A DNA stretch of 7,921 nt from Candidatus Dormiibacterota bacterium (lineage in GTDB: Bacteria > Chloroflexota > Dormibacteria > Aeolococcales > Bog-877). Below the pieces are notes generated by a model, which was not told the DNA's origin, made no database searches, and saw only the letters and a program-made list of their open reading frames with translations. Location: contig PKXE01000205.1 of assembly GCA_003132265.1 (NCBI GenBank), positions 4,966 to 12,886 on the forward strand. The letters are read 5' to 3'. This document shows, one piece after another, positions 1 to 6,960 of this stretch (its first letter is position 1; each line of letters opens with the position of its first letter). The position numbers were made by a program, and so were the translations under genes.

Positions 1-551
1 GCGATGTTGCGGATCAGCTCCATCACGATGATGGTCTTGCCGACCCCGGCTCCCCCGAAGAGCCCGATCTTGGACCCCTTGGCGAAGGTGCAAATCAGGT
101 CGATCACCTTGAGGCCCGTCTCCAGGATCTCGGTCGAGGTCTCCTGATCGGCAACTGACGGTGGGTCGCGGTGGATGGGCAGGCGCTCCCCACCCTTGAC
201 CGGGGGCCCACCGTCAATCGGCTCACCGATCACGTTGAACATCCGGCCCAGGACCTGCTTGCCGACCGGGACCTCGATGGGGCCACCGGTCGCCACCACC
301 GGGTCGCCCCGACGCATGCCGTCGGTGGAAGACATGGCGATACAGCGAGCGACGTCGTTGCCGAGGTGCTGCTGAACCTCCAGCACCTGCCGGGATCCCT
401 CCCGGGGGACCTCCAGGGCGTCGTTGATGTAGGGCAGCTGGCCAGCCTCGAAGGCCACGTCCACGACGGCTCCGATCACCTGCAGCACGGTGCCGGTCGG
501 CCGCCCCGCCTCAGCCTTCTTCTCCGCCGCCTTGACCTTGGCCTTTGCCAT
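1..551 (-). CDS. atpD: F1Fo ATP synthase subunit beta, 3' end cut off by window edge
   Basis: This is the catalytic beta subunit of the F1 head, where ADP and phosphate are joined to make ATP on the cytoplasmic side of the membrane. Only the first 183 codons are in the window. They cover the N-terminal beta-barrel (about residues 19-95, with [11 protein letters not shown] at 24-34) and the start of the nucleotide-binding domain, ending just after the P-loop GGAGVGKT (166-173). The ATG at 549-551 is preceded by GAGGAGG about 5 nt upstream, which overlaps the atpG stop; the gap to atpG is 10 nt. About 16-18 Lys/Ala/Glu-rich residues ([18 protein letters not shown]) precede the barrel, longer than in E. 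coli beta. The segment before the P-loop reads [11 protein letters not shown], where many homologues have a Pro and a Gly (xPxxKGGK). The identification is secure; completeness cannot be judged. Confidence 0.97.
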   Translation of the reverse strand, partial: MAKAKVKAAEKKAEAGRPTGTVLQVIGAVVDVAFEAGQLPYINDALEVPREGSRQVLEVQQHLGNDVARCIAMSSTDGMRRGDPVVATGGPIEVPVGKQVLGRMFNVIGEPIDGGPPVKGGERLPIHRDPPSVADQETSTEILETGLKVIDLICTFAKGSKIGLFGGAGVGKTIIVMELIRNI

Positions 552-561
552 TACCACCTCC

Positions 562-1434
562 TCAACGCCGGGCCGAATTGAGGGCCTCAGCGCCACCGAT
601 AATTTCCATGAGTTCCCGGGTGATGTTCGCCTGACGCACCTTGTTGGCGGTCAGCGAAAGCTCCTTAATGACGTCCCCCGCTTTGGTCGACGCGTTGCGC
701 ATCGCCACCATCCGGGCGCTGTGTTCGCTGGCCTGATTCTCCAGCACCGCTTGGTAAACCTGGCTCAGCAGGTACTCGGGCATGAACCGCCCGAGGACGT
801 CCTTGGCGTCCGGCTCGTAGATGTAGTCACCCTGGGTCTGCGGCCCCTCATCCTCGGCGGCCGGCAGCACCGGCACCAGTTGCCGCACCGTCGGTATCTG
901 GCTCAGGAGATTGCGAAAGCGGGCGTAGGCGAGGAAGACCTCGCGGACCTCCCCGTTGAGGTAGGCCTCGACGGCCGCCTCCACTCCCGGGCGGAGCTCG
1001 TCAGGGGTGACCCGGTCAGGTAGCCCCAGCTGGTGATGGACCACCTGGAGTTGCATCCGGTTGGCGAACTCGACCGCCTTGCGCCCGATCGCCACCACCT
1101 GGTAGCGGGGCCCGAACTCTCGGCGCATCTGGGCGTGCGCCCGGCGTAGGGTGTTGACGTTGAGGGCCCCCACCCGTCCCCGATCACTGGTGACCAGGAT
1201 CAAAAGCCCGGTCCCTTCCTCCCTGGGCACGATAAAGGGATGCTTGTACTCCTTGCCGATCTTGGCCACGTCCCTGGCCACCTCGTCCATGGCGAGGGCA
1301 TAGGGCCGAGCCCGCTCCACTCTCACCTGGGCCCGGCGAATCTTCGCCGCCGAGACCATCTGCATGGCGCGGGTCATCTGCTCGATGTTGCGGACCGAGC
1401 GGATGTGCCGGCGGATGTCGCGAAGAGTGGCCAA
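562..1434 (-). CDS. atpG: F1Fo ATP synthase subunit gamma
   Basis: Gamma is the central rotor shaft, turning inside the alpha3beta3 hexamer and linking it to the c-ring. The 290-residue product has normal family length. The N-terminal helix ([20 protein letters not shown], 6-25) and the C-terminal helix ([14 protein letters not shown] at 236-249, [15 protein letters not shown] at 271-285) form the coiled-coil shaft. The central fold includes [11 protein letters not shown] (82-92), a variant of the usual SDRGLxGxxN. There is no extra loop of the kind described in mycobacterial gamma around [11 protein letters not shown] (178-188). The start is TTG at 1432-1434, chosen because family homology begins there and no ATG occurs until codon 20. 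Upstream, only a weak AGGG lies about 7 nt away. The gap to atpA is 9 nt, so translation may depend on coupling to atpA. Confidence 0.97.
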   Translation of the reverse strand: MATLRDIRRHIRSVRNIEQMTRAMQMVSAAKIRRAQVRVERARPYALAMDEVARDVAKIGKEYKHPFIVPREEGTGLLILVTSDRGRVGALNVNTLRRAHAQMRREFGPRYQVVAIGRKAVEFANRMQLQVVHHQLGLPDRVTPDELRPGVEAAVEAYLNGEVREVFLAYARFRNLLSQIPTVRQLVPVLPAAEDEGPQTQGDYIYEPDAKDVLGRFMPEYLLSQVYQAVLENQASEHSARMVAMRNASTKAGDVIKELSLTANKVRQANITRELMEIIGGAEALNSARR

Positions 1435-1443
1435 TCAGCTGCC

Positions 1444-2979
<1,536 letters not shown>

Positions 2980-2986
2980 GCTTTCC

Positions 2987-3553
2987 TCATCTACTTGGCA
3001 CTTGAGTTAGAAGGTCCTGGCGCAGCTGCTGGAGCCGGGTGGTGAGGCTGGCGTCGAAGACTCGGTCACCCACCCGGACGACCGCACCTCCCAAGAGGGA
3101 CGGGTCCACCTTGGCCTCGAAACGGACATCCAGATGGAGCCGCTTGGAGAGCCGCTCCGCCAGCTGCTTCTGCTCCGCGGCACTGACCGGGACTGCGGTC
3201 GTCAGCTGGGCCAGAACCCGGCCCTCGCGCTTGTCCACCAGCTGGTGGTAGCCCTCTTCGATCGCTGGCAATAGGCGCGGCCGCTGGCTGCTGACCAGGA
3301 CCAAGAGCAGACTGCCAGCCACCTTGTCGATCCCCTTGTGCCGCTCCAGGACCGCTCGGCACAGCTCCAGCTTCTGGGAGATCCTGAGGGAGGGGTCGGC
3401 GAGCGTCTGGCCGAGGTCGCTGCCCTCCAGCAACTGACGCAGCGCCGCCAGCCGGTCGAGCCAGGGCGCGAAGTTTTTCTCCTCCTCCGCCAACTGGAAG
3501 ACCGCCTCCGCGTAGTGGCGGGCGGTGCTGGGGACTCGGGGGGCGTCACGCAC
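2987..3553 (-). CDS. atpH: F1Fo ATP synthase subunit delta (OSCP-like)
   Basis: Delta sits on top of F1 and ties it to the peripheral stalk formed by subunit b, acting as part of the stator. The product has 188 residues, typical for the family. The N-terminal helical domain starts with [15 protein letters not shown] (11-25). The C-terminal hallmark is [20 protein letters not shown] (150-169), followed by [12 protein letters not shown]. The start is GTG at 3551-3553, which overlaps the end of atpF by 8 nt (GTGCGTGA), so the two genes are probably translationally coupled. A GAGG lies about 9 nt upstream, inside atpF. There is no in-frame ATG before the conserved region. Delta is separate here, unlike the b-delta fusion of mycobacteria. 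Confidence 0.95.
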   Translation of the reverse strand: MRDAPRVPSTARHYAEAVFQLAEEEKNFAPWLDRLAALRQLLEGSDLGQTLADPSLRISQKLELCRAVLERHKGIDKVAGSLLLVLVSSQRPRLLPAIEEGYHQLVDKREGRVLAQLTTAVPVSAAEQKQLAERLSKRLHLDVRFEAKVDPSLLGGAVVRVGDRVFDASLTTRLQQLRQDLLTQVPSR

Positions 3554-4055
3554 TCAGGTCGACCTCGTGGAGGGCCTCGTCGATCAGGCGCCGCTGGCGC
3601 TTTTGGTCGAGCTCCTCCCGGAGGATCTTGGAGGTCGCCAGCAGCACCAGGTCGGCCACCTGCCGCCGGAGCTGGCTGACCGCCTGCTCCCTTTCCTGGG
3701 CCAGCTCGGCGCGCGCCCTGGTCAGCATCGCCTCCTGCTCCTCCCGGCCCTTCTGGCGCAGCTCTTCACGGAGCTCCTCCCCCAGCTTCTGGGCCCGGTC
3801 CAGGATCTCCTGAGCCTGGTGCCTCGCCTCAGCCAGGTCGGACCGTTCCTTCTGCCTCGCCACGTCCACCTCCCGGCGCGCCGCCTCGGCCTCGGAGAGG
3901 GCTAGGGTGACCTGCTGCTGCCGAGCCTTGAGGGCTTTGTCGATCACCGGGAAGACGTACTTCGACAGCAGGTACAGCAGAGCCAGGAACACCACGATGT
4001 CGACGACAAAGGTCAGGTTCAGCGCGAGCGGGTTGGCGGCCGCTACCAGGGGCAC
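3546..4055 (-). CDS. atpF: F1Fo ATP synthase subunit b (peripheral stalk)
   Basis: Subunit b anchors the stator stalk in the membrane and reaches up to delta. The 169-residue product has one N-terminal membrane helix (about 13-34, NLTFVVDIVVFLALLYLL), then the conserved boundary segment SKYVFPVIDKALKARQQQV (31-49), then a long charged helix rich in Ala, Glu, Arg and Gln (about 45-135) fit for the right-handed coiled coil of the b dimer. It ends in a delta-binding region, VADLVLLATSKILREELDQK (133-152). Only one b gene is present, so the stalk is probably a homodimer. The start is GTG at 4053-4055, 10 nt after the atpE stop, with no clear Shine-Dalgarno sequence. The end overlaps atpH by 8 nt. 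Confidence 0.95.
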   Translation of the reverse strand: MPLVAAANPLALNLTFVVDIVVFLALLYLLSKYVFPVIDKALKARQQQVTLALSEAEAARREVDVARQKERSDLAEARHQAQEILDRAQKLGEELREELRQKGREEQEAMLTRARAELAQEREQAVSQLRRQVADLVLLATSKILREELDQKRQRRLIDEALHEVDLSA

Positions 4056-4065
4056 GGACTATCGC

Positions 4066-4311
4066 CTACTTGCCGGCCAGGCTGATGAACACGAACATCA
4101 ACGCGAGGTTGATGAAGTAGACGGCCTCGGCCAGGCCGACCGTCAGGAAGGTCCAGGTCAAAAGCCGCGACTGGGCCTCTGGCTGCCTCGCGATCCCGGC
4201 GATCAGCTGCGCACCGGCTAGGCCGTCACCGATGGCCGCGCCAACGGCGCCTACCCCGGTGCCGATCATGGCCCCGGCGAAGATGGTTGCGTGAGCGGTG
4301 TCGAGCGCCAA
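4066..4311 (-). CDS. atpE: F1Fo ATP synthase subunit c (rotor ring proteolipid)
   Basis: Subunit c forms the membrane rotor ring that carries ions past subunit a. The 81-residue hairpin has two membrane helices (about 7-40 and 50-78), joined by the polar loop [10 protein letters not shown] (41-50). Glu62 in [12 protein letters not shown] is the ion-binding carboxylate. Helix 1 has [10 protein letters not shown], placing Asp29 opposite it. GDG, ARQPEAQ, TVGL and YFINLA match the mycobacterial c subunit as I recall it. The Gln and Ser/Thr of Na+-binding c subunits are absent, so protons are the likely coupling ion. The start is TTG at 4309-4311, not ATG, but GGGAGGA about 7 nt upstream is the strongest Shine-Dalgarno seen in this window. 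It follows the 39-nt atpB-atpE spacer. Confidence 0.97.
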   Translation of the reverse strand: MALDTAHATIFAGAMIGTGVGAVGAAIGDGLAGAQLIAGIARQPEAQSRLLTWTFLTVGLAEAVYFINLALMFVFISLAGK

Positions 4312-4350
4312 TTGAATTCCTCCCAGGTCCGAGTGTTGGGGCTGGGCCCC
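4312..4350 (-). promoter_or_regulatory. atpB-atpE spacer with hairpin and strong atpE ribosome-binding site
   Basis: This is the only gap longer than 10 nt inside the operon. Directly after the atpB stop, the mRNA strand reads GGGGC-CCA-GCCCC (4338-4350), a perfect 5-bp GC stem with a 3-nt loop. It is followed by an unstructured-looking stretch and then GGGAGGA 7 nt before the atpE TTG. In E. coli the region before atpE enhances translation so that enough c subunit is made; this spacer may serve the same end through mRNA protection or processing plus strong initiation. The structure is visible; the role is inferred. Confidence 0.5.
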
Positions 4351-5112
4351 TCAGCTGATGGCGGCCTCGGCCGCCGAGTCGGAATCGTGCTCCATCGTCG
4401 ACATGCTGAGGTAGATCACCGTCAGCAGAGCGAAGATGAAGGCTTGGATCACGTCTACGAAGACGCCCTCAAATAGCTTCCAGACTCCGTTGAGGGCCCA
4501 GGACATGTAGATCGGCAGCAGAGCGATGATCTCCAGCATCAAGGCGGCGGCGAACATGTTGCCGAAGAGCCGGAGCGTCAGTGAGATGGGGTAGGAGATC
4601 TGGGCGATCACGTTGATCGGCGCCAGGAGCAGGTAGAACACCTTGGGCATCCCCGCCGGATGCAGATAGTTGATCTTGATATAGCCCCCGAAACCGCGCT
4701 GGCGGATCGAGGTGAAATGCACCATAAAGATGACGATCACGGCGAGCGCGGCGGTGTCGTTGACGTCGGCGGTCGCTGAGGTCAGCCGGTCCCCGGTCGG
4801 GATCAGCTCCAGCCAGTTGCTGACCAGGATGTAAAAGAAGAGGACGGTGGCGAGCGGCACAGCCCAGCGGGCGAAGGGCCCGATCATCCGGTTCACGTAG
4901 TCGTCCACCGTCTCCCAGACCATCTCGATGAGAGCCTGGAAGCGGCCGGGCACGCCCGCGGTCACGACGTGGCGGAGGTAGAGCCCGGCCGCCAGCACGA
5001 TCGCGAACGCCACGAGGCTGCTGAGGATGGTGTCCAGGTAGATCGTCTGCCCAAAGACGTGGCCGGTCCAATGCTGACCCACCGCGATCTGGGACAGGAC
5101 CATCGGCCTCAC
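4351..5112 (-). CDS. atpB: F1Fo ATP synthase subunit a (proton channel)
   Basis: Subunit a provides the two half-channels that bring protons to and from the c-ring. The product has 253 residues with several hydrophobic helices. Landmarks are FYILVSNWLELIP (93-105), PTGDRLTSATADVNDTAALA (105-124), the essential arginine R181 in SLTLRLFGNMFA (177-188), and Q223 in VDVIQAFIFALLTVIYLS (219-236), equivalent to Gln252 of E. coli. The C-terminal tail is short and acidic. The GTG start at 5110-5112 overlaps the atpI stop by 4 nt (GTGA), suggesting coupling. An in-frame ATG at 5101-5103, three codons later, is an alternative, but its GAGG lies only 3 nt away. Either choice affects just three residues. 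Confidence 0.96.
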   Translation of the reverse strand: MRPMVLSQIAVGQHWTGHVFGQTIYLDTILSSLVAFAIVLAAGLYLRHVVTAGVPGRFQALIEMVWETVDDYVNRMIGPFARWAVPLATVLFFYILVSNWLELIPTGDRLTSATADVNDTAALAVIVIFMVHFTSIRQRGFGGYIKINYLHPAGMPKVFYLLLAPINVIAQISYPISLTLRLFGNMFAAALMLEIIALLPIYMSWALNGVWKLFEGVFVDVIQAFIFALLTVIYLSMSTMEHDSDSAAEAAIS

Positions 5113-5474
5113 TTGGTGGCGGCCCTGATCCCGAATCTGACCATGGCCCCGACCTGAGCCAGATGGGTGGCGAGCAGCCCCATCAAGCCCCAGACGCCGA
5201 TCGGCCCGAGCACCATCACCAGCACCACCAGGACCGCCGTGATGAGCGCCAGACGCGGCAGGCTGGATCCCAGGAAGGCGATCGGGGCTCGGCCGAGGGC
5301 AAAGGCGGCGAACCTCAGGTTGGCGACCCCCAGCACACCGCCGGCTAGGGCCAGCCCGGCGCCCTCGACCCCGGCGATCAGGAAGGCGACGGCGACCACC
5401 ACGATCGCGGCGGCGATGGCGGCGATCCAGGCTGAGCGGATAGCACCTGCCAGTTCGTCAGCTTCCAGCAGCAT
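5109..5474 (-). CDS. atpI: AtpI-like small membrane protein of the ATP synthase operon
   Basis: This 121-residue protein is almost wholly hydrophobic, with four likely membrane helices (about 14-34, 37-60, 73-90 and 92-112), a short polar N-terminus and a basic C-terminus (RFGIRAATK). Size, topology and its place directly before atpB fit the AtpI / ATP synthase subunit I family, whose members are thought to assist c-ring assembly or ion supply and are not part of the finished enzyme. Sequence conservation in this family is low, so the call rests mainly on topology and context. The start is ATG at 5472-5474, with AGGA close upstream and a 5-nt gap after the preceding gene. It overlaps atpB by 4 nt. 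Confidence 0.75.
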   Translation of the reverse strand: MLLEADELAGAIRSAWIAAIAAAIVVVAVAFLIAGVEGAGLALAGGVLGVANLRFAAFALGRAPIAFLGSSLPRLALITAVLVVLVMVLGPIGVWGLMGLLATHLAQVGAMVRFGIRAATK

Positions 5475-5479
5475 CAGTC

Positions 5480-5710
5480 CTATCGCCCCCGGAAGAGAGC
5501 GAGCCCGCGGTACACCGCCAAACCTCCTCCCACGAATCCCAGCACCAGACCGACGAAGGTCAGGAGCGGGAGCGTGCGAAAGTGCTCGTCCAGCAAAACC
5601 CCGGCCACGACCCCACTTCCGACCGTGATCGAGAAGACTCCTACCAACGCGAGGGCGTCACCGGGACCCGGTACTCTCCGGGGCCGCCGCGGATCGCCCG
5701 CCGAGGACAA
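5480..5710 (-). CDS. atpZ: AtpZ-like two-helix membrane protein, first gene of the atp operon
   Basis: This 76-residue protein has a basic, Pro-rich N-terminus (PRRPRRVPGPG, 7-17) and two membrane helices (about 19-40 and 48-68). They are joined by the segment LLDEHFRTLPLL (39-50) and followed by GLVLGFVGGGLAVYR (54-68). A Gly-rich first helix ending in LD, then a TxP turn and a Gly-rich second helix, is the pattern of the AtpZ / AtpQ-like family found ahead of atpI in many F-ATPase operons, where it is linked to assembly or Mg2+/Ca2+ supply. The TTG at 5708-5710 is the only sensible start: an in-frame TAA lies five codons upstream (5723-5725) and no ATG or GTG precedes the first helix. There is no Shine-Dalgarno sequence; a -10-like element lies 9 nt upstream, so the mRNA may be nearly leaderless. 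Confidence 0.7.
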   Translation of the reverse strand: MSSAGDPRRPRRVPGPGDALALVGVFSITVGSGVVAGVLLDEHFRTLPLLTFVGLVLGFVGGGLAVYRGLALFRGR

Positions 5711-5719
5711 TTCGGCGCG

Positions 5720-5728
5720 ATCTTACCA
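5720..5728 (-). promoter_or_regulatory. Candidate extended -10 promoter of the atp operon
   Basis: On the minus strand the sequence reads TGGTAAGAT, that is a TGN extension plus a TAAGAT hexamer (TAnnnT type). It ends 9 nt before the TTG of the atpZ-like gene, so the transcript start would fall about 0-3 nt before the start codon. I see no TTGACA-like -35 box at normal distance, consistent with an extended -10 promoter. It is the only such element in the otherwise GC-rich upstream region. Promoter use is inferred from sequence alone. Confidence 0.45.
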
Positions 5729-5760
5729 TGCCTACCGGGGGCCGCCCGGGGGCAGATGGG

Positions 5761-5774
5761 GCGACCAGGGTCGC
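5761..5774. promoter_or_regulatory. Inverted repeat in the divergent promoter region, possible operator
   Basis: GCGACC-AG-GGTCGC is a perfect 6-bp inverted repeat with a 2-nt centre. It lies between the two divergent -10-like elements, roughly 50-60 bp upstream of each predicted start. That placement would suit a dimeric regulator acting on both genes. In such GC-rich DNA a 6-bp dyad can arise by chance, so this is only a candidate. Confidence 0.25.
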
Positions 5775-5811
5775 GGGCAAGTCCTTGCGCATCCCGGCGC
5801 TGGCCCGTTCG

Positions 5812-5817
5812 TAAACT
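5812..5817 (+). promoter_or_regulatory. Candidate -10 box for a leaderless glycosyltransferase mRNA
   Basis: TAAACT ends exactly 6 nt before the GTG at 5824, so transcription would begin at or next to the start codon. No Shine-Dalgarno sequence precedes that GTG, which supports a leaderless message of the kind common in Actinomycetota and some related lineages. A TTGCGC at 5785-5790 is too far away (21-nt spacer) to be a convincing -35 box. Confidence 0.45.
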
Positions 5818-5823
5818 GCCCCG

Positions 5824-6960
5824 GTGGAGATCGGAATCGACGCTAGCCGGGCGTTCCAGGCGGAGCCAACCGGGATCGGCGTCTACGCCACCCAGGTCAT
5901 CACCAGGTTGCTGGCCGCACCGCCAGCCCCGCTGCGCCTCTACCTCAACCGGCCCAGCCCACCCGAGGCCGCCCCGCCCCTGCCGCCCGGCTCCGAATGG
6001 CGCTGCCTCCCTCTCCGGCGGGGCTGGACCGCCGTCCGCCTGCGCTGGGAGCTCCAACGCCAGGCTCCCAATCTGCTCTGGATCCCCGCCTACCGGCTGC
6101 CGGGTGGCCGCTTGCCGCGCTCGCTGGTGACCGTCCACGGAGTCGAGCACCGCTTCGCCCCTCTCGCCTACCCGGGCCGGCAGGCGGACGCGGTCGAGTC
6201 CTTTGTCATGGACACCCTGCGGCGAGCGGCGCGCGTGATCACCCCGTCGGAGACCACCAAGGCCGACCTCGTCCACCTTTATGGGGCCGACCCCAATCTC
6301 ATCACCGTCATTCCCCACGGAATCGCCGCTGAGTTGCGACCACTGCCCCCGGAGCGGGTCCTTCCCCTGATCGAGGAGCTGGGCGTCCAGCCTCCCTACT
6401 TCCTGGTGGTGGGCGCCCATCACCCCCGCAAGAACGTCCCCTTCCTCATCGAGCAGTTCGCCCGGGCCTTCCCGCCCGCGGAGTCCTCCGAGGTGCGGCT
6501 GGTGGTCACCAACAGCGACGGCGAGCTCGGCCGACAGCTGATCACCCAGGCGGCCGGCCGGCGGCTAGGTGACCGGTTCACCGCACTGGGCCACGTCTCC
6601 GGTGAGCTGCTGGCCGCGCTCTACAGCGGGGCGGTCGCCGCCTGCGTCCCCTCTCTCTACGAGGGCTTCGGCCTGCCGGCCTTAGAGGCGATGGCCTGCG
6701 GGGCCCCGGTCCTGGCCAATGGCGTGGGCGGGGTTCAGGAGATCGCTGAAGGAGCGGCGCTCCTGGTTCCGGCCGAAGACCCGGGCGGCTGGGTGGATGG
6801 GCTCCGGCGGCTGCTCCAGGAGCCGGGCCTCCGTGAACACCTCCGCGCGCTGGGCCTCACCCGGGCCAGCCGCTACAGCTGGGACCGCTCAGCTAGGGCG
6901 CACGCCGAGCTGCTCGCAAGCGAGCTACGGCTGGCCGGCAACCGGTCCGGAGTGTCCTAG
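5824..6960 (+). CDS. Family 4 (GT-B fold) glycosyltransferase
   Basis: This 378-residue cytoplasmic enzyme probably moves a sugar from a nucleotide-sugar donor onto a glycan, lipid or similar acceptor; the substrates cannot be told. The N-terminal acceptor domain opens with MEIGIDASRAFQAEPTGIGV (1-20), the glycine-rich start of many GT4 proteins, and carries VTVHGVEHRFAP (102-113). The C-terminal donor domain begins at PYFLVVGAHHPRKNVPFLIE (191-210) and includes PSLYEGFGLPALEAMACGAP (276-295), with the EX7E pair E280 and E288, then NGVGGVQEIAEGAALLVPAE (299-318) for nucleotide-sugar binding. There is no signal peptide or membrane helix. The GTG start at 5824 begins exactly at the conserved N-terminus and has no Shine-Dalgarno sequence. 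The gene is divergent from the atp operon, and its last 36 bp overlap the convergent ABC ATPase gene. The family call is firm; a specific role such as mannosyltransferase would be a guess. Confidence 0.9.
   Translation: MEIGIDASRAFQAEPTGIGVYATQVITRLLAAPPAPLRLYLNRPSPPEAAPPLPPGSEWRCLPLRRGWTAVRLRWELQRQAPNLLWIPAYRLPGGRLPRSLVTVHGVEHRFAPLAYPGRQADAVESFVMDTLRRAARVITPSETTKADLVHLYGADPNLITVIPHGIAAELRPLPPERVLPLIEELGVQPPYFLVVGAHHPRKNVPFLIEQFARAFPPAESSEVRLVVTNSDGELGRQLITQAAGRRLGDRFTALGHVSGELLAALYSGAVAACVPSLYEGFGLPALEAMACGAPVLANGVGGVQEIAEGAALLVPAEDPGGWVDGLRRLLQEPGLREHLRALGLTRASRYSWDRSARAHAELLASELRLAGNRSGVS

Noticed and set aside
171..581. Plus-strand open frame opposite atpD
   Set aside because: It is antisense to clear beta-subunit coding sequence, has no recognisable motif, and is typical of the long spurious frames seen in GC-rich DNA.
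3546..4055. Possible mycobacterial-style arrangement with a b-delta fusion and a second b gene
   Set aside because: atpF and atpH are separate frames overlapping by only 8 nt, each with full-length features, and no second b-like gene is present.
4066..4311. Possible sodium-driven c-ring
   Set aside because: The Gln on helix 1 and the Ser/Thr after the key Glu that mark Na+-binding c subunits are replaced by Asp29 and Ala63/Val64.
5727..5729. Minus-strand ATG upstream of the atpZ-like gene as a possible earlier start
   Set aside because: It is out of frame with the two-helix protein, and an in-frame TAA at 5723-5725 blocks any upstream extension of that gene.
5641..6423. 260-codon minus-strand open frame opposite the glycosyltransferase and its promoter region
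   Set aside because: It runs antisense to conserved glycosyltransferase motifs, crosses the promoter region and the start of the atpZ-like gene, and has no motif or ribosome-binding site.
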